Shown here: positions 53,565 to 63,138 of the stretch, one piece after another | Layout of the letters: every line of letters starts with the position of its first letter | How positions within the stretch are numbered: the first letter of the stretch is position 1 | DNA from: JAFAZJ01 sp050183765 | GTDB taxonomy: Bacteria; Pseudomonadota; Alphaproteobacteria; Reyranellales; Reyranellaceae | Assembly: GCA_050183765.1 (NCBI GenBank) | Contig: JBFXAZ010000015.1 | Coordinates: 3,106 to 67,105, forward strand | Length of the DNA: 64,000 bases | Direction: 5' to 3' | Notes under the pieces: model-generated | Seen by the model: only the letters and a program-made list of their open reading frames with translations | Database searches by the model: none | Told to the model about the DNA's origin: nothing | Made by a program: the position numbers and the translations under genes

Positions 53565-54179
53565 ATGCGCAAACCGCCCTTTTTCCTTCGCCGCGCCAGC
53601 GTCCGGGCGGCGTTCGCCGCCGCTCTGTCGGCCTTACTGGTGCTTACGGTTGCCGGCGTGCAGGCACAGGACCGCAGCCGCGGCAAGCAACGCAGCATCC
53701 CCTTCGTGTCGATCACCAAGAGCGACCGCACGACGCGCTACTACGAGACCAACGCGATTCCGCTGCTGATCAACAAGGCCTGCTTCGGCTGGCGCATGTG
53801 GCTGGGCGGGCCGGACCGCAGCGTGCAGCTGGTCGAGGTGCTGCAGACCTCCGAGCCGGCCAAGGCGGTGATCGCCGGCCCCGAGACCGAGGTCAATGCC
53901 GAGAAGACGCGGGCCACCACACGCATGCGCGAGACGGTGCGCGACGGCTACATGCAGCGCTCGTGGTGCATTATCGACGGCGATCCGCCGGGCACCTACA
54001 CCTATCACATCAGCATCGACGGCGAGCCGCGCGGCGAGTTCGTGTTCTGCGCCATCGAGGTGCCGAACCAGGACGAGAACATCGAGCCGACGCAGCTCAA
54101 CTGCCCCAACAAGTTCCAGTCGGTGGAGGATCTTCGGGCGCGCCCGACCATCGTCGCCGGCGCGGCACAGGCCCGCTAG
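53565..54179 (+). CDS. Secreted protein of unknown function (paralogue of 34573-35130)
   Basis: A 204-residue protein with a Sec signal (MRKPPFFLRRASVRAAFAAA and on, cleaved after VQA near 32). Conserved blocks shared with the protein after proA are NAIPLLINKACFGWRMWLG, MQRSWCIIDGDPPGTYTYHI and GEFVFCAIEVPN; four Cys are present. It is longer at the C-terminus (NCPNKFQSVEDLRARP). The function is unknown. The gpmI ATG follows its TAG with no gap, so it is in the gpmI transcript. Confidence 0.75.
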   Translation: MRKPPFFLRRASVRAAFAAALSALLVLTVAGVQAQDRSRGKQRSIPFVSITKSDRTTRYYETNAIPLLINKACFGWRMWLGGPDRSVQLVEVLQTSEPAKAVIAGPETEVNAEKTRATTRMRETVRDGYMQRSWCIIDGDPPGTYTYHISIDGEPRGEFVFCAIEVPNQDENIEPTQLNCPNKFQSVEDLRARPTIVAGAAQAR

Positions 54180-55772
54180 ATGACGTCCAGCAGCGAGTCC
54201 GCTCCGCGTCCCGTGGTGCTGTGCGTGCTCGATGGCTGGGGCCACCGGCCCGACCCGGCCGACAATGCGGTGGCCGCCGCCCACAAGCCGAATTTCGACC
54301 GCCTGACCGCGACCTGCCCGCAGGGCCTGATCGACGCCTCGGAGCTCTATGTCGGCCTGCCCGCCGGCCAGATGGGCAATTCGGAGGTCGGCCACATGAA
54401 TCTCGGCGCCGGCCGCGTCGTGATGCAGGACCTGCCGCGCATCGACCAGGCGATCCAGGACGGCTCGCTGGCGGCCAATCCCGAGCTGCGGGCCTTCATC
54501 GACAGGCTGAAGGCCTCGAAGGGCACCTGCCACGTGATGGGCCTGGTCTCGCCCGGCGGCGTGCACAGCCACCAGGACCAGATCGCCGCACTCGCCAACA
54601 TGGTGGCCGAAGCCGGCGTGCCGGTGACGACGCATGCCTTCCTCGACGGCCGCGACACGCCGCCCAAGAACGCACGCGAACACCTCGCCGCCTTCGCCAG
54701 GTCCTTCAAGCCCGGCCTGCCGATCCGGATCGGAACGGTGTCCGGCCGCTACTACGCGATGGACCGCGACAAGCGCTGGGACCGTGTCACCAAGGCCTAC
54801 GAAACCCTGGTGAACGCCCGAGGCGAGCATGCCGCGACGCCGGACGCGGCGGTGGCGCAGGGCTACGCCGCCAACCTGACCGACGAGTTCGTGCTGCCCA
54901 CCGTGATCGGCGACTATGCCGGCATGCAAGACGGCGATGGCGTGCTGATGGGCAATTTCCGCGCCGATCGCGCGCGCGAGATCCTGACGGCGCTGCTCGA
55001 TCCGCGGTTCGACGGCTTCAACCGCAGCCGCCTGGTGTCGTTCGCCGCCGCGCTGGGCCTGGTCGAGTATTCCAGCGCGCTCAACGAGTTCCTCGGCACG
55101 CTGTTCCCCTCGACGCTGGTGACGATGGGGCTGGGCGAGACCGTGTCGCGTGCCGGCCGCAAGCAGCTGCGCATCGCCGAGACCGAGAAGTACGCGCACG
55201 TCACGTTCTTCTTCAACGGCGGCGAGGAGCGGGTCTTCGACGGCGAGGAGCGCATCCTGGTGCCCTCGCCCAAGGTCGCGACCTACGACCTGAAGCCGGA
55301 GATGAGCGCCTTCGAGGTCACCGACAAGCTGGTCGATGCGATCGATTCGAGGAAGTTCGACCTGATCGTGGTGAACTACGCCAACAGCGACATGGTCGGC
55401 CACAGCGGCGTGTTCGCCGCGGCGGTCAAGGCGGTCGAGGCGATCGATACCTGCCTCGGCCGGGTGATGGAGGCGGTCAAGCGCGTGGGCGGTTGCCTGT
55501 TCATCACCGCCGACCATGGCAACGTCGAGCAGATGTTCGATCCCGGGACCGGTCAGCCGCATACCCAGCACACGCTCAACCGCGTGCCGGCGCTGCTCTA
55601 CAACGGCCCGGCCGACGTGCGCTCGCTGGCCGACGGCCGGCTGGCCGACGTCGCGCCCACCATGCTGCGCCTGATGGGCCTGCCGCAGCCGGCCGAGATG
55701 ACGGGCAGCTCGCTGCTGCGCACGACGCGGCGCGCGCCGGTGCTGCCGGTCCCCACGGCGGCGGTTGCGTGA
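54180..55772 (+). CDS. gpmI: 2,3-bisphosphoglycerate-independent phosphoglycerate mutase
   Basis: A 530-residue Mn-dependent enzyme interconverting 3- and 2-phosphoglycerate in glycolysis. The first metal Asp is in LCVLDGWGHRPD (Asp18), the phospho-Ser in GQMGNSEVGHMNLG (Ser68), VTTHAFLDGRDTPPKNA is a substrate segment, and the second metal block is FITADHGNVEQMFDP. It is slightly longer than the usual 510 residues. Its ATG touches the stop codon of the preceding secreted-protein gene. Confidence 0.96.
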   Translation: MTSSSESAPRPVVLCVLDGWGHRPDPADNAVAAAHKPNFDRLTATCPQGLIDASELYVGLPAGQMGNSEVGHMNLGAGRVVMQDLPRIDQAIQDGSLAANPELRAFIDRLKASKGTCHVMGLVSPGGVHSHQDQIAALANMVAEAGVPVTTHAFLDGRDTPPKNAREHLAAFARSFKPGLPIRIGTVSGRYYAMDRDKRWDRVTKAYETLVNARGEHAATPDAAVAQGYAANLTDEFVLPTVIGDYAGMQDGDGVLMGNFRADRAREILTALLDPRFDGFNRSRLVSFAAALGLVEYSSALNEFLGTLFPSTLVTMGLGETVSRAGRKQLRIAETEKYAHVTFFFNGGEERVFDGEERILVPSPKVATYDLKPEMSAFEVTDKLVDAIDSRKFDLIVVNYANSDMVGHSGVFAAAVKAVEAIDTCLGRVMEAVKRVGGCLFITADHGNVEQMFDPGTGQPHTQHTLNRVPALLYNGPADVRSLADGRLADVAPTMLRLMGLPQPAEMTGSSLLRTTRRAPVLPVPTAAVA

Positions 55773-55899
55773 GCGCCCGTCAGTCGCTCACGAATTCGCG
55801 CGTCCAGCCCGCTGGTCTTGAGGCGGATGGCCGCCGCGCGGTAGTTTTCGCCCCGGAACCTGCATGTCCCGATCACCGGGCAAAGGTGGATCAAGCACC

Positions 55900-57267
55900 A
55901 TGAAACTGCGTCGTCTGACGGTCGCCACGGCGGTCGCCCTGTTCCTCACCGTTCCCGCCGTCGCCTTCGCCCAGAGCAAGGCACCCGACGACAAGAGCAA
56001 GCCCAAGGTCGATCGCAGCGAGATCTACCAGCAGCTCAACCTGTTCGGCGACGTGCTCGAGCGGGTGCGCAACGACTATGTCGAGCCGCCCAACGAGAAG
56101 GACCTGATGGAAGCGGCCATCAACGGCATGCTCACGTCGCTCGACCCGCATTCGTCCTACATGAACCCCAAGTCGTTCAAGGACATGCAGGTGCAGACGC
56201 GCGGCGAGTTCGGCGGCCTGGGCATCGAGGTCACCATGGAGAACGGCGTCGTCAAGGTCGTCTCGCCGATCGACGACACGCCCGCCGCCAAGGCCGGCCT
56301 GCAACCCGGCGACCTGATCGTCACGCTCGACGGCCAGCCGGTGATGGGCCTCACCCTGCAGGAAGCCGTCGAGAAGATGCGCGGACGCGTCGACACGTCG
56401 ATCAAGCTGGGCATCCGCCGCGCCGGCAAGGATCCGTTCGACGTGACGCTGACCCGCGCCGTGATCAAGGTGAAGTCGGTGCGCGCGCGCATCGAGGGCG
56501 GCGACATCGGCTATATCCGCATCACCTCCTTCACCGAGCAGACGACGATCGGCCTGCAGGAAGCGCTCAGCAACTTCAAGAAGGAGATGGGCGGCAAGTG
56601 GAAGGGCGTGGTGCTCGACCTGCGCAACAACCCCGGCGGCCTGCTCGATCAGGCGATCTCCGTCTCCGACGCCTTCCTCGACCGCGGCGAGATCGTGTCG
56701 ACGCGCGCGCGCAAGCCCGAGGACGTGCAGCGCTGGGAGGCCAAGCCCGGCGACCTCGCCGAAGGCCTGCCGATCGTGATCATCGTCAACGGCGGCTCGG
56801 CCTCGGCGTCCGAGATCGTCGCCGGCGCGCTGCAGGACCACAAGCGCGCGATCATTCTGGGCACCCGCTCCTTCGGCAAGGGGTCGGTGCAGACCATCAT
56901 GCCGGTCACCGGCGGCGGCGCGATCCGCCTGACCACGGCCCTGTACTTCACGCCCTCGGGCCGCTCGATCCAGAAGGACGGCATCAAGCCGGACATCGAG
57001 GTCGAGCAGTCGAAGATCGAGACCGTCCGCCAGCAGGGCGGCATCCGCGAGGAGAACCTGCGCGGCTCGATCAACAATCCGCGCAACAGGCCCGATGGCG
57101 CGGCGCCGGCCAAGCCGCCGGCCGATGCCGCGAAGCCCGATGCGGCCAAGCCCGACGCCGCCAAGCCGGGCGATGCCGCGCAGCAGGACCAGGCGGTCGA
57201 CTACCAGTTGCTGCGCGCGGTCGATCTGGTGCGCGGCATCTCGCTGTACGCCGCGCGCGACAAGTGA
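55900..57267 (+). CDS. ctpA: S41 family C-terminal processing peptidase
   Basis: A 455-residue periplasmic protease. Sec signal MKLRRLTVATAVALFLTVPA, then a PDZ domain at about 95-175 (FGGLGIEVTMENGVVKVVSP), a tail-protease domain with VVLDLRNNPGGLLDQA, the catalytic Ser in GGSASASEIVAGAL and Lys in SFGKGSVQ. The C-terminus has an Ala-Lys-Pro-Asp repeat (AAKPDAAKPDAAKPGDAA). In related genomes an EnvC-like factor sits between gpmI and this gene; here they are adjacent. The protease trims envelope proteins such as peptidoglycan hydrolases. Confidence 0.93.
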   Translation: MKLRRLTVATAVALFLTVPAVAFAQSKAPDDKSKPKVDRSEIYQQLNLFGDVLERVRNDYVEPPNEKDLMEAAINGMLTSLDPHSSYMNPKSFKDMQVQTRGEFGGLGIEVTMENGVVKVVSPIDDTPAAKAGLQPGDLIVTLDGQPVMGLTLQEAVEKMRGRVDTSIKLGIRRAGKDPFDVTLTRAVIKVKSVRARIEGGDIGYIRITSFTEQTTIGLQEALSNFKKEMGGKWKGVVLDLRNNPGGLLDQAISVSDAFLDRGEIVSTRARKPEDVQRWEAKPGDLAEGLPIVIIVNGGSASASEIVAGALQDHKRAIILGTRSFGKGSVQTIMPVTGGGAIRLTTALYFTPSGRSIQKDGIKPDIEVEQSKIETVRQQGGIREENLRGSINNPRNRPDGAAPAKPPADAAKPDAAKPDAAKPGDAAQQDQAVDYQLLRAVDLVRGISLYAARDK

Positions 57268-57288
57268 TGTGAGGATCCGAGGCGGCCG

Positions 57289-58803
57289 ATGAGCGAGGAG
57301 CCCACCCTCGATCCCCGGCCGCCCGCGTCCCGCAAGCGGCGCGGCGCCGGCATCTACGTCGCCTATTCGATCGCCGCCGCCCTGCTGCTGGGCGCCGGCG
57401 CGTTGAGCCTGGGCCATCTCACGCCGCGTCGGCCGGCCGCGCCGCCGGCCGCCGGGACCGCGAAGCAGGCGCCGTCCGCGGCCAAGCCCGCCCCCGCGAT
57501 TGCCACCTCCGGCCAAACACCGGGGCCGCCGCCGCCTCAGGCGCCGGCGCCATCCGTCACGGTCCAGATGCCGTCGGTCACGGTGAAGATGCCGGACCCC
57601 AAGGACAGTCCCGCCCCGGCCGCACCGCCGGTTGCAGCTGCGGCCGATGCCAAGGCCCCGGACACCAAGCCGCCGACGGAGCCACCACCGACGGCCGCCG
57701 CGCCGCCCCCGTCGCCGGGCCAGTCACCGCCCGCTGCCGCCTCGCCGGCACCACCGCTGCTTGGCTCGTCGCCGGGCTTCGTTGCGCCGCCGATGCCGCC
57801 GACCATCGCCGGGACTGACAGCGCCACCGGGCCGGTCAACCTGATCGCCGCCAACGGATTGCCGCTGCCGCCGCCGGAGAAGCCGCCGGTGCCCGGCCGT
57901 CGCGTCGGCCTCTGCCCGCCCGGCTCCGATCTTGCCGATCTGGCCGAGGCCAGCCCGCTCGGAAGCCTGCCGCGCGTCGCGCCGAATGGCTGCATGGCGT
58001 GGCTCGCCTATGCCAGCGATTTCAACCACCTCGACCGCGAGCATCCGCGCCTGGGCATCGCCGTGATCGGCGTCGGCATGAGCGAGCCGCTGACGCAGAA
58101 GGCGGTCGAGACGCTGCCGCCGGGCACGACCCTGGTGTTCGTGCCGGACACGCCGAATCTCGACCGGTGGATCCAGCGCGCCCGCGAGCGCGGGCTGGAG
58201 GCGCTGCTGCTGGTGCCCACCCGCAGCAACGTCCAGGGTGTTCCGGATCGCGGCATGGCGCCCGTGCAGATGGGCGTGGCGCCGGCCGAGAACATCCGGC
58301 GTCTGCGCGCCGTGCTGGCGACGGCGACGGGGTATGTCGGCGTCGCGCTCCTGCCCGGCCCGGTGCTGGACGACGCCGCCACCTTGCGCCCGCTGCTGAC
58401 CGAGATCCGCGACCGCGGCCTGCTGGTGCTCGAATTCGAGCGCTGGAACGGCAAGTCGCTGGTGCATCCGATGAGCCGCGAGCTGGGCGTTCCCTACTCG
58501 ACCGACATCGACCGGCCGATCGCCTGGATCGACCGCTTCCGTACCAACGGCCAGGAGACCACGGCCCGCGACGTCGACACCAGCCTGGGCGAGGTCGAGA
58601 AATTCGTCGGTACGGCGCGCTTCGGCCTGGCATGGTCGCTCGCCCGTCCCGTGGCGATCGAGCGCATCGCGGCGTGGGTTCCCGGCATGCGCACGCGCGG
58701 CATCGTGCTTGCTCCGGTGACCGGCGTGACCGAGTGCGCCGAGAAATGCCAGAAGCGCCTGCCGCGACTGCCGCAGCCGGCGGCGGCCCCGCCGAAACGC
58801 TGA
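57289..58803 (+). CDS. Divergent polysaccharide deacetylase family protein
   Basis: A 504-residue protein with one N-terminal membrane anchor (about 23-48), a 200-residue Pro/Ala-rich linker (PPPQAPAPSVTVQMPSVTVK) and a C-terminal YibQ-type domain starting near 255 (RLGIAVIGVGMSEPLTQKAV, then TLVFVPDTPNLDRWIQRARE and ARERGLEALLLVP). The domain has the NodB fold but lacks several catalytic residues in most members. It lies between ctpA and rppH, the order common in Alphaproteobacteria, and probably works with envelope remodelling. Confidence 0.88.
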   Translation: MSEEPTLDPRPPASRKRRGAGIYVAYSIAAALLLGAGALSLGHLTPRRPAAPPAAGTAKQAPSAAKPAPAIATSGQTPGPPPPQAPAPSVTVQMPSVTVKMPDPKDSPAPAAPPVAAAADAKAPDTKPPTEPPPTAAAPPPSPGQSPPAAASPAPPLLGSSPGFVAPPMPPTIAGTDSATGPVNLIAANGLPLPPPEKPPVPGRRVGLCPPGSDLADLAEASPLGSLPRVAPNGCMAWLAYASDFNHLDREHPRLGIAVIGVGMSEPLTQKAVETLPPGTTLVFVPDTPNLDRWIQRARERGLEALLLVPTRSNVQGVPDRGMAPVQMGVAPAENIRRLRAVLATATGYVGVALLPGPVLDDAATLRPLLTEIRDRGLLVLEFERWNGKSLVHPMSRELGVPYSTDIDRPIAWIDRFRTNGQETTARDVDTSLGEVEKFVGTARFGLAWSLARPVAIERIAAWVPGMRTRGIVLAPVTGVTECAEKCQKRLPRLPQPAAAPPKR

Positions 58804-58809
58804 ATCGGA

Positions 58810-59289
58810 ATGTTCCGTTCGGCCAACGCCCCGTCCGGCTATCGCCCCAATGTGGGCATCATGCTGATCGGGGCCGACCGCCGCGTGTTCGTCGGCCAGC
58901 GCATCGATACCCGCATGGACGCCTGGCAGATGCCGCAGGGCGGGATCGACAGGGGCGAGACGCCCGAGCAGGCGGCCTTGCGCGAGATGGAGGAGGAGAT
59001 CGGCACCGGCAAGGCCGAGCTCCTGCGCATGAGCGTGGACTGGTTCGCCTACGAATTGCCGCCCGATCTGGCGCGCACGATGTGGAAGGGCCGCTATCGC
59101 GGCCAGGCGCAGAAATGGGCGGCATTGCGCTTCACCGGGGTCGACGAGGACATCCACCTCGACACCGCCCATCCCGAGTTCCGCGCCTGGCGCTGGGCGC
59201 GTGCGGCGGAGCTGCCGGCGCTGATCGTGCCGTTCAAGCGCGACGTCTACAGCGCCGTGGTGCGCGAGTTCGCCGATCTGGTGGAATGA
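58810..59289 (+). CDS. rppH: RNA pyrophosphohydrolase (Nudix)
   Basis: A 159-residue Nudix enzyme that removes pyrophosphate from 5' triphosphate RNA ends and starts decay. It opens YRPNVGIMLIGADRRVFVGQ, has DAWQMPQGGIDRGETPEQAA leading into REMEEEIG (the Nudix box, about 38-60), then WFAYELPPDLARTMWKGRYR and the KRDVYSAVVREF end. It follows the deacetylase gene by 6 bp. Confidence 0.95.
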   Translation: MFRSANAPSGYRPNVGIMLIGADRRVFVGQRIDTRMDAWQMPQGGIDRGETPEQAALREMEEEIGTGKAELLRMSVDWFAYELPPDLARTMWKGRYRGQAQKWAALRFTGVDEDIHLDTAHPEFRAWRWARAAELPALIVPFKRDVYSAVVREFADLVE

Positions 59290-59352
59290 ACCGGCCGCCT
59301 TCCCTCGCTGCGCCAGGGATGGCAGCCTTGATCCGACCGCGCCGAACGCGCC

Positions 59353-60180
59353 TCAGTTGCTCGCCGCGGCAATGCGCTCGAACTTCGCGACCCGACGGCG
59401 CAGGAATCGGAAGCCCAGGCGCGTGACCCAGTCGCGCAGGCGGCCGTTGGCCGGCAGGCCCGCGGCCTTGAGGATCATCGCCACGCCCCGATCGAGATGA
59501 CCCGGACGGTAGATGCCGTAGGCGCGACGCATGTACTCGCTGGTGAAGCGCTTGCGGTCGTATGCCTCTCCTGGCGCGGCGTTGGTGGCGTAGTAGGCGC
59601 TGGCCAGCTCGTCGTCCTCGATCTCGCGCAGACGGCCCAGGCCGACGCGCAGGCGCGACCAGCGCCCCAGCCCCTCGACCTCGAGGTAGCGGCGCATATG
59701 GGTGTAGAAGAGCTTGTAGTGGCGCAGCTCGTCGGCGGCGATGAAGGCACAGATCTGCTTCAGCACCGGCTCGTCGGTCCGATCGCGCAGCGCGGTGTAG
59801 AACGTGCTGGTGCCGGTCTCGACGATGCAGCGCGCCATGAGCTCGCCCGAGCGGGTGCCGCGGACGGACGTGGTGGAATCGACCGGCAGGCGATAGATCT
59901 CGGTGAACGTCTCGAAGGCGGCGTCGAAGTCGAAGGACGGATCGGCCAGCTGCGCCCAGCGACCCAGCGCCATGCCATGCACGACCTCTTCCTGTGCCCA
60001 GACGGGCGCCAGGGCTCTGAACTCCGGATCGTCCGCGAACACATTGCTCAGATAATCGCCATAGTCCGCGCCGTTGCGCTCGACCATGGCCGCCGCCTTC
60101 ACGATCTTCAGAATCTCGGGATCGACCTTGCTCAAGTCGAACCGGTCCCAGCCGATGTCGTCTAGCGTCCAGTTCTTCAT
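59353..60180 (-). CDS. Ferritin-like diiron protein (acyl-ACP desaturase-like)
   Basis: A 275-residue all-helical protein. Candidate metal ligands are Glu in AAAMVERNGADYGDYL, Glu-Glu and His in WAQEEVVHGMALGRW, Glu in CIVETGTSTFYTALRD and Glu/His in FIAADELRHYKLFYTHMRRY. The layout of E, ExxH, E, ExxH is that of diiron oxygenases or oxidases, close to acyl-ACP desaturase. A redox partner is not adjacent. It may oxidise a fatty acyl chain or protect against peroxide; the substrate is unknown. Confidence 0.8.
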   Translation of the reverse strand: MKNWTLDDIGWDRFDLSKVDPEILKIVKAAAMVERNGADYGDYLSNVFADDPEFRALAPVWAQEEVVHGMALGRWAQLADPSFDFDAAFETFTEIYRLPVDSTTSVRGTRSGELMARCIVETGTSTFYTALRDRTDEPVLKQICAFIAADELRHYKLFYTHMRRYLEVEGLGRWSRLRVGLGRLREIEDDELASAYYATNAAPGEAYDRKRFTSEYMRRAYGIYRPGHLDRGVAMILKAAGLPANGRLRDWVTRLGFRFLRRRVAKFERIAAASN

Positions 60181-60242
60181 GGGCCACGCCTTGGACGTAC
60201 CCCGTCCCCGTCCTATCGGTAGGGCGGGCGGGATGCCAAGTC

Positions 60243-60290
60243 TACAGAAATAAAGTTGCCAGCCGGCGGTTTTTCAACCCGCCCGGCAAC
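60243..60290 (-). terminator. Terminator of the ATP synthase operon
   Basis: On the minus strand GTTGCC (60290-60285) pairs with GGCAAC (60260-60255), with a further GC-rich inner stem and an AT loop, followed by TTTATTTCTG. It lies 25 bp after the atpC stop. Confidence 0.7.
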
Positions 60291-60314
60291 ATGGGTATTT
60301 CCACTGAACAGCGT

Positions 60315-60725
60315 TCAGCGGGCAGCGTAGTAAGCGTAGGCGCGCTGCAGGTCATGCGCCACATCCACCGCCCTTTCCGCCGCCGGGCGCGCCGACGCCG
60401 ACGCCTCGGCCAGCTTCTCCTGTGCGTCGCGCAGGCGCCTGGCAAGCTGCTCGGCGGAAACCGCCTCGAAGGGCTGCGCCTCCTCGGCCAGCACCGTGCA
60501 GCGCTCGCGCGTGACCTCGGCGAACCCGCCGGCCACCATGTAGCGTGCCGTGGTCTTGCCGCCGTCCTGCACCTCGATCACGCCGGGGCGCACGGTGGAG
60601 ATCATGGGGATGTGCCCCGGCAGGACGCCGAAATCGCCGTCGCCGCCGGGCACGATCACCATGTCGGCCTCGGTCGATGCCAGCTCGCGCTCCGGCATCA
60701 CCAGGGAAAACGCCACCTTGGCCAT
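60315..60725 (-). CDS. atpC: ATP synthase epsilon subunit
   Basis: A 136-residue central-stalk protein. It opens MAKVAFSLVMPERELASTEA, has VIVPGGDGDFGVLPGHIPMI and STVRPGVIEV in the beta-sandwich and a C-terminal helical pair. It couples the stalk to the c-ring and can inhibit ATP hydrolysis. It follows atpD by 29 bp and is the last gene of the operon. Confidence 0.96.
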   Translation of the reverse strand: MAKVAFSLVMPERELASTEADMVIVPGGDGDFGVLPGHIPMISTVRPGVIEVQDGGKTTARYMVAGGFAEVTRERCTVLAEEAQPFEAVSAEQLARRLRDAQEKLAEASASARPAAERAVDVAHDLQRAYAYYAAR

Positions 60726-60754
60726 TCAGGGGCCCTCCGACCAGTCGCTTAGGC

Positions 60755-62191
<1,437 letters not shown>

Positions 62192-62224
62192 GGCTCTACC
62201 TCTTATCGATCGGTTCGTGTCGTC

Positions 62225-63100
62225 TCAGATCGCTTCGGCGCCCGAGATGATCTCGATGAGTTCCTTGGTGATCGACGCCTGACGCGAGCGGTTCATCTGC
62301 AGGGTCAGGCGCTTGATCATGTCGCCGGCGTTGCGCGTGGCGTTGTCCATCGCCGTCATGCGCGCGCCCTGCTCGGACGCGGCGTTCTCGAGCAGCGCGC
62401 GGTAGATCTGGACCGCGAGGTTGCGCGGCAGCAGCTCGGTGAGGATGGTCTCCTCGTCCGGCTCGAATTCGTACGGGCTGCCGCCCGAACCGGTCTCGGC
62501 CTCCGGCACCGCCGGCGGAATGATCTGCTGACGGGTCAGGATCTGGCTGATCGCCGAGCGGAAGCGGTTGTAGATGATCGTGGCGACGTCGAACTCGCCG
62601 GCATCGAACATCGCCAGCACGCGGTCGGCGACTCGGCGCGCATCGGCGAAGCTCAGCCGCGGCTTGCCGAGATCGGAGATCGTGTCGACGATCAGCGAAC
62701 CGTAGTCGCGGCGCAGCTGATCGCGGCCCTTGCGGCCCACCGCCAGGATCTTGACCGTCTTGCCCTCGGCCTGCAGGGCGCGGATGGCGCGCCGCGCCTC
62801 GCGCACGATCGAGCTGTTGAAACCGCCGCACAGGCCGCGATCGGCGGTGGCGACGATCAGCAGATGGACCTTGTCGGAGCCGGTGCCGGCCAACAGCTTC
62901 GGCGCGCCGGCCTTGCCGAGCATGCCCGAGGCCAGCGAGGCCAGCATGCGGTCCATCGCTTGGGCGTAGGGACGGCCGGCCTGCGCCGCTTCCTGCGCGC
63001 GGCGCAGCTTGGCGGCGGCGACCATCTTCATCGCCTTGGTGATCTTCTGCGTCGACTGGACGCTTCGGATCCGCAACCGGAAGGTTTTGAGGCTGGGCAT
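62225..63100 (-). CDS. atpG: ATP synthase gamma subunit
   Basis: A 291-residue rotor shaft. The N-terminal helix is MPSLKTFRLRIRSVQSTQKI then TKAMKMVAAAKLRRAQEAA, GLCGGFNSSIVREARRA is in the globular part, and the C-terminal helix is NASEQGARMTAMDNATRNAG then LTLQMNRSRQASITKELIEI. It lies 38 bp after atpA. Confidence 0.97.
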   Translation of the reverse strand: MPSLKTFRLRIRSVQSTQKITKAMKMVAAAKLRRAQEAAQAGRPYAQAMDRMLASLASGMLGKAGAPKLLAGTGSDKVHLLIVATADRGLCGGFNSSIVREARRAIRALQAEGKTVKILAVGRKGRDQLRRDYGSLIVDTISDLGKPRLSFADARRVADRVLAMFDAGEFDVATIIYNRFRSAISQILTRQQIIPPAVPEAETGSGGSPYEFEPDEETILTELLPRNLAVQIYRALLENAASEQGARMTAMDNATRNAGDMIKRLTLQMNRSRQASITKELIEIISGAEAI

Positions 63101-63138
63101 CGAGGTGTCCGCCTGGGCTCGTCAGCTGCGGTGCGGGC

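Noticed and set aside
57117..57180. Ala-Lys-Pro-Asp repeat at the end of ctpA as a possible CRISPR-like or mobile repeat
   Set aside because: It is a short in-frame coding repeat typical of low-complexity protein tails; no spacer structure is present.
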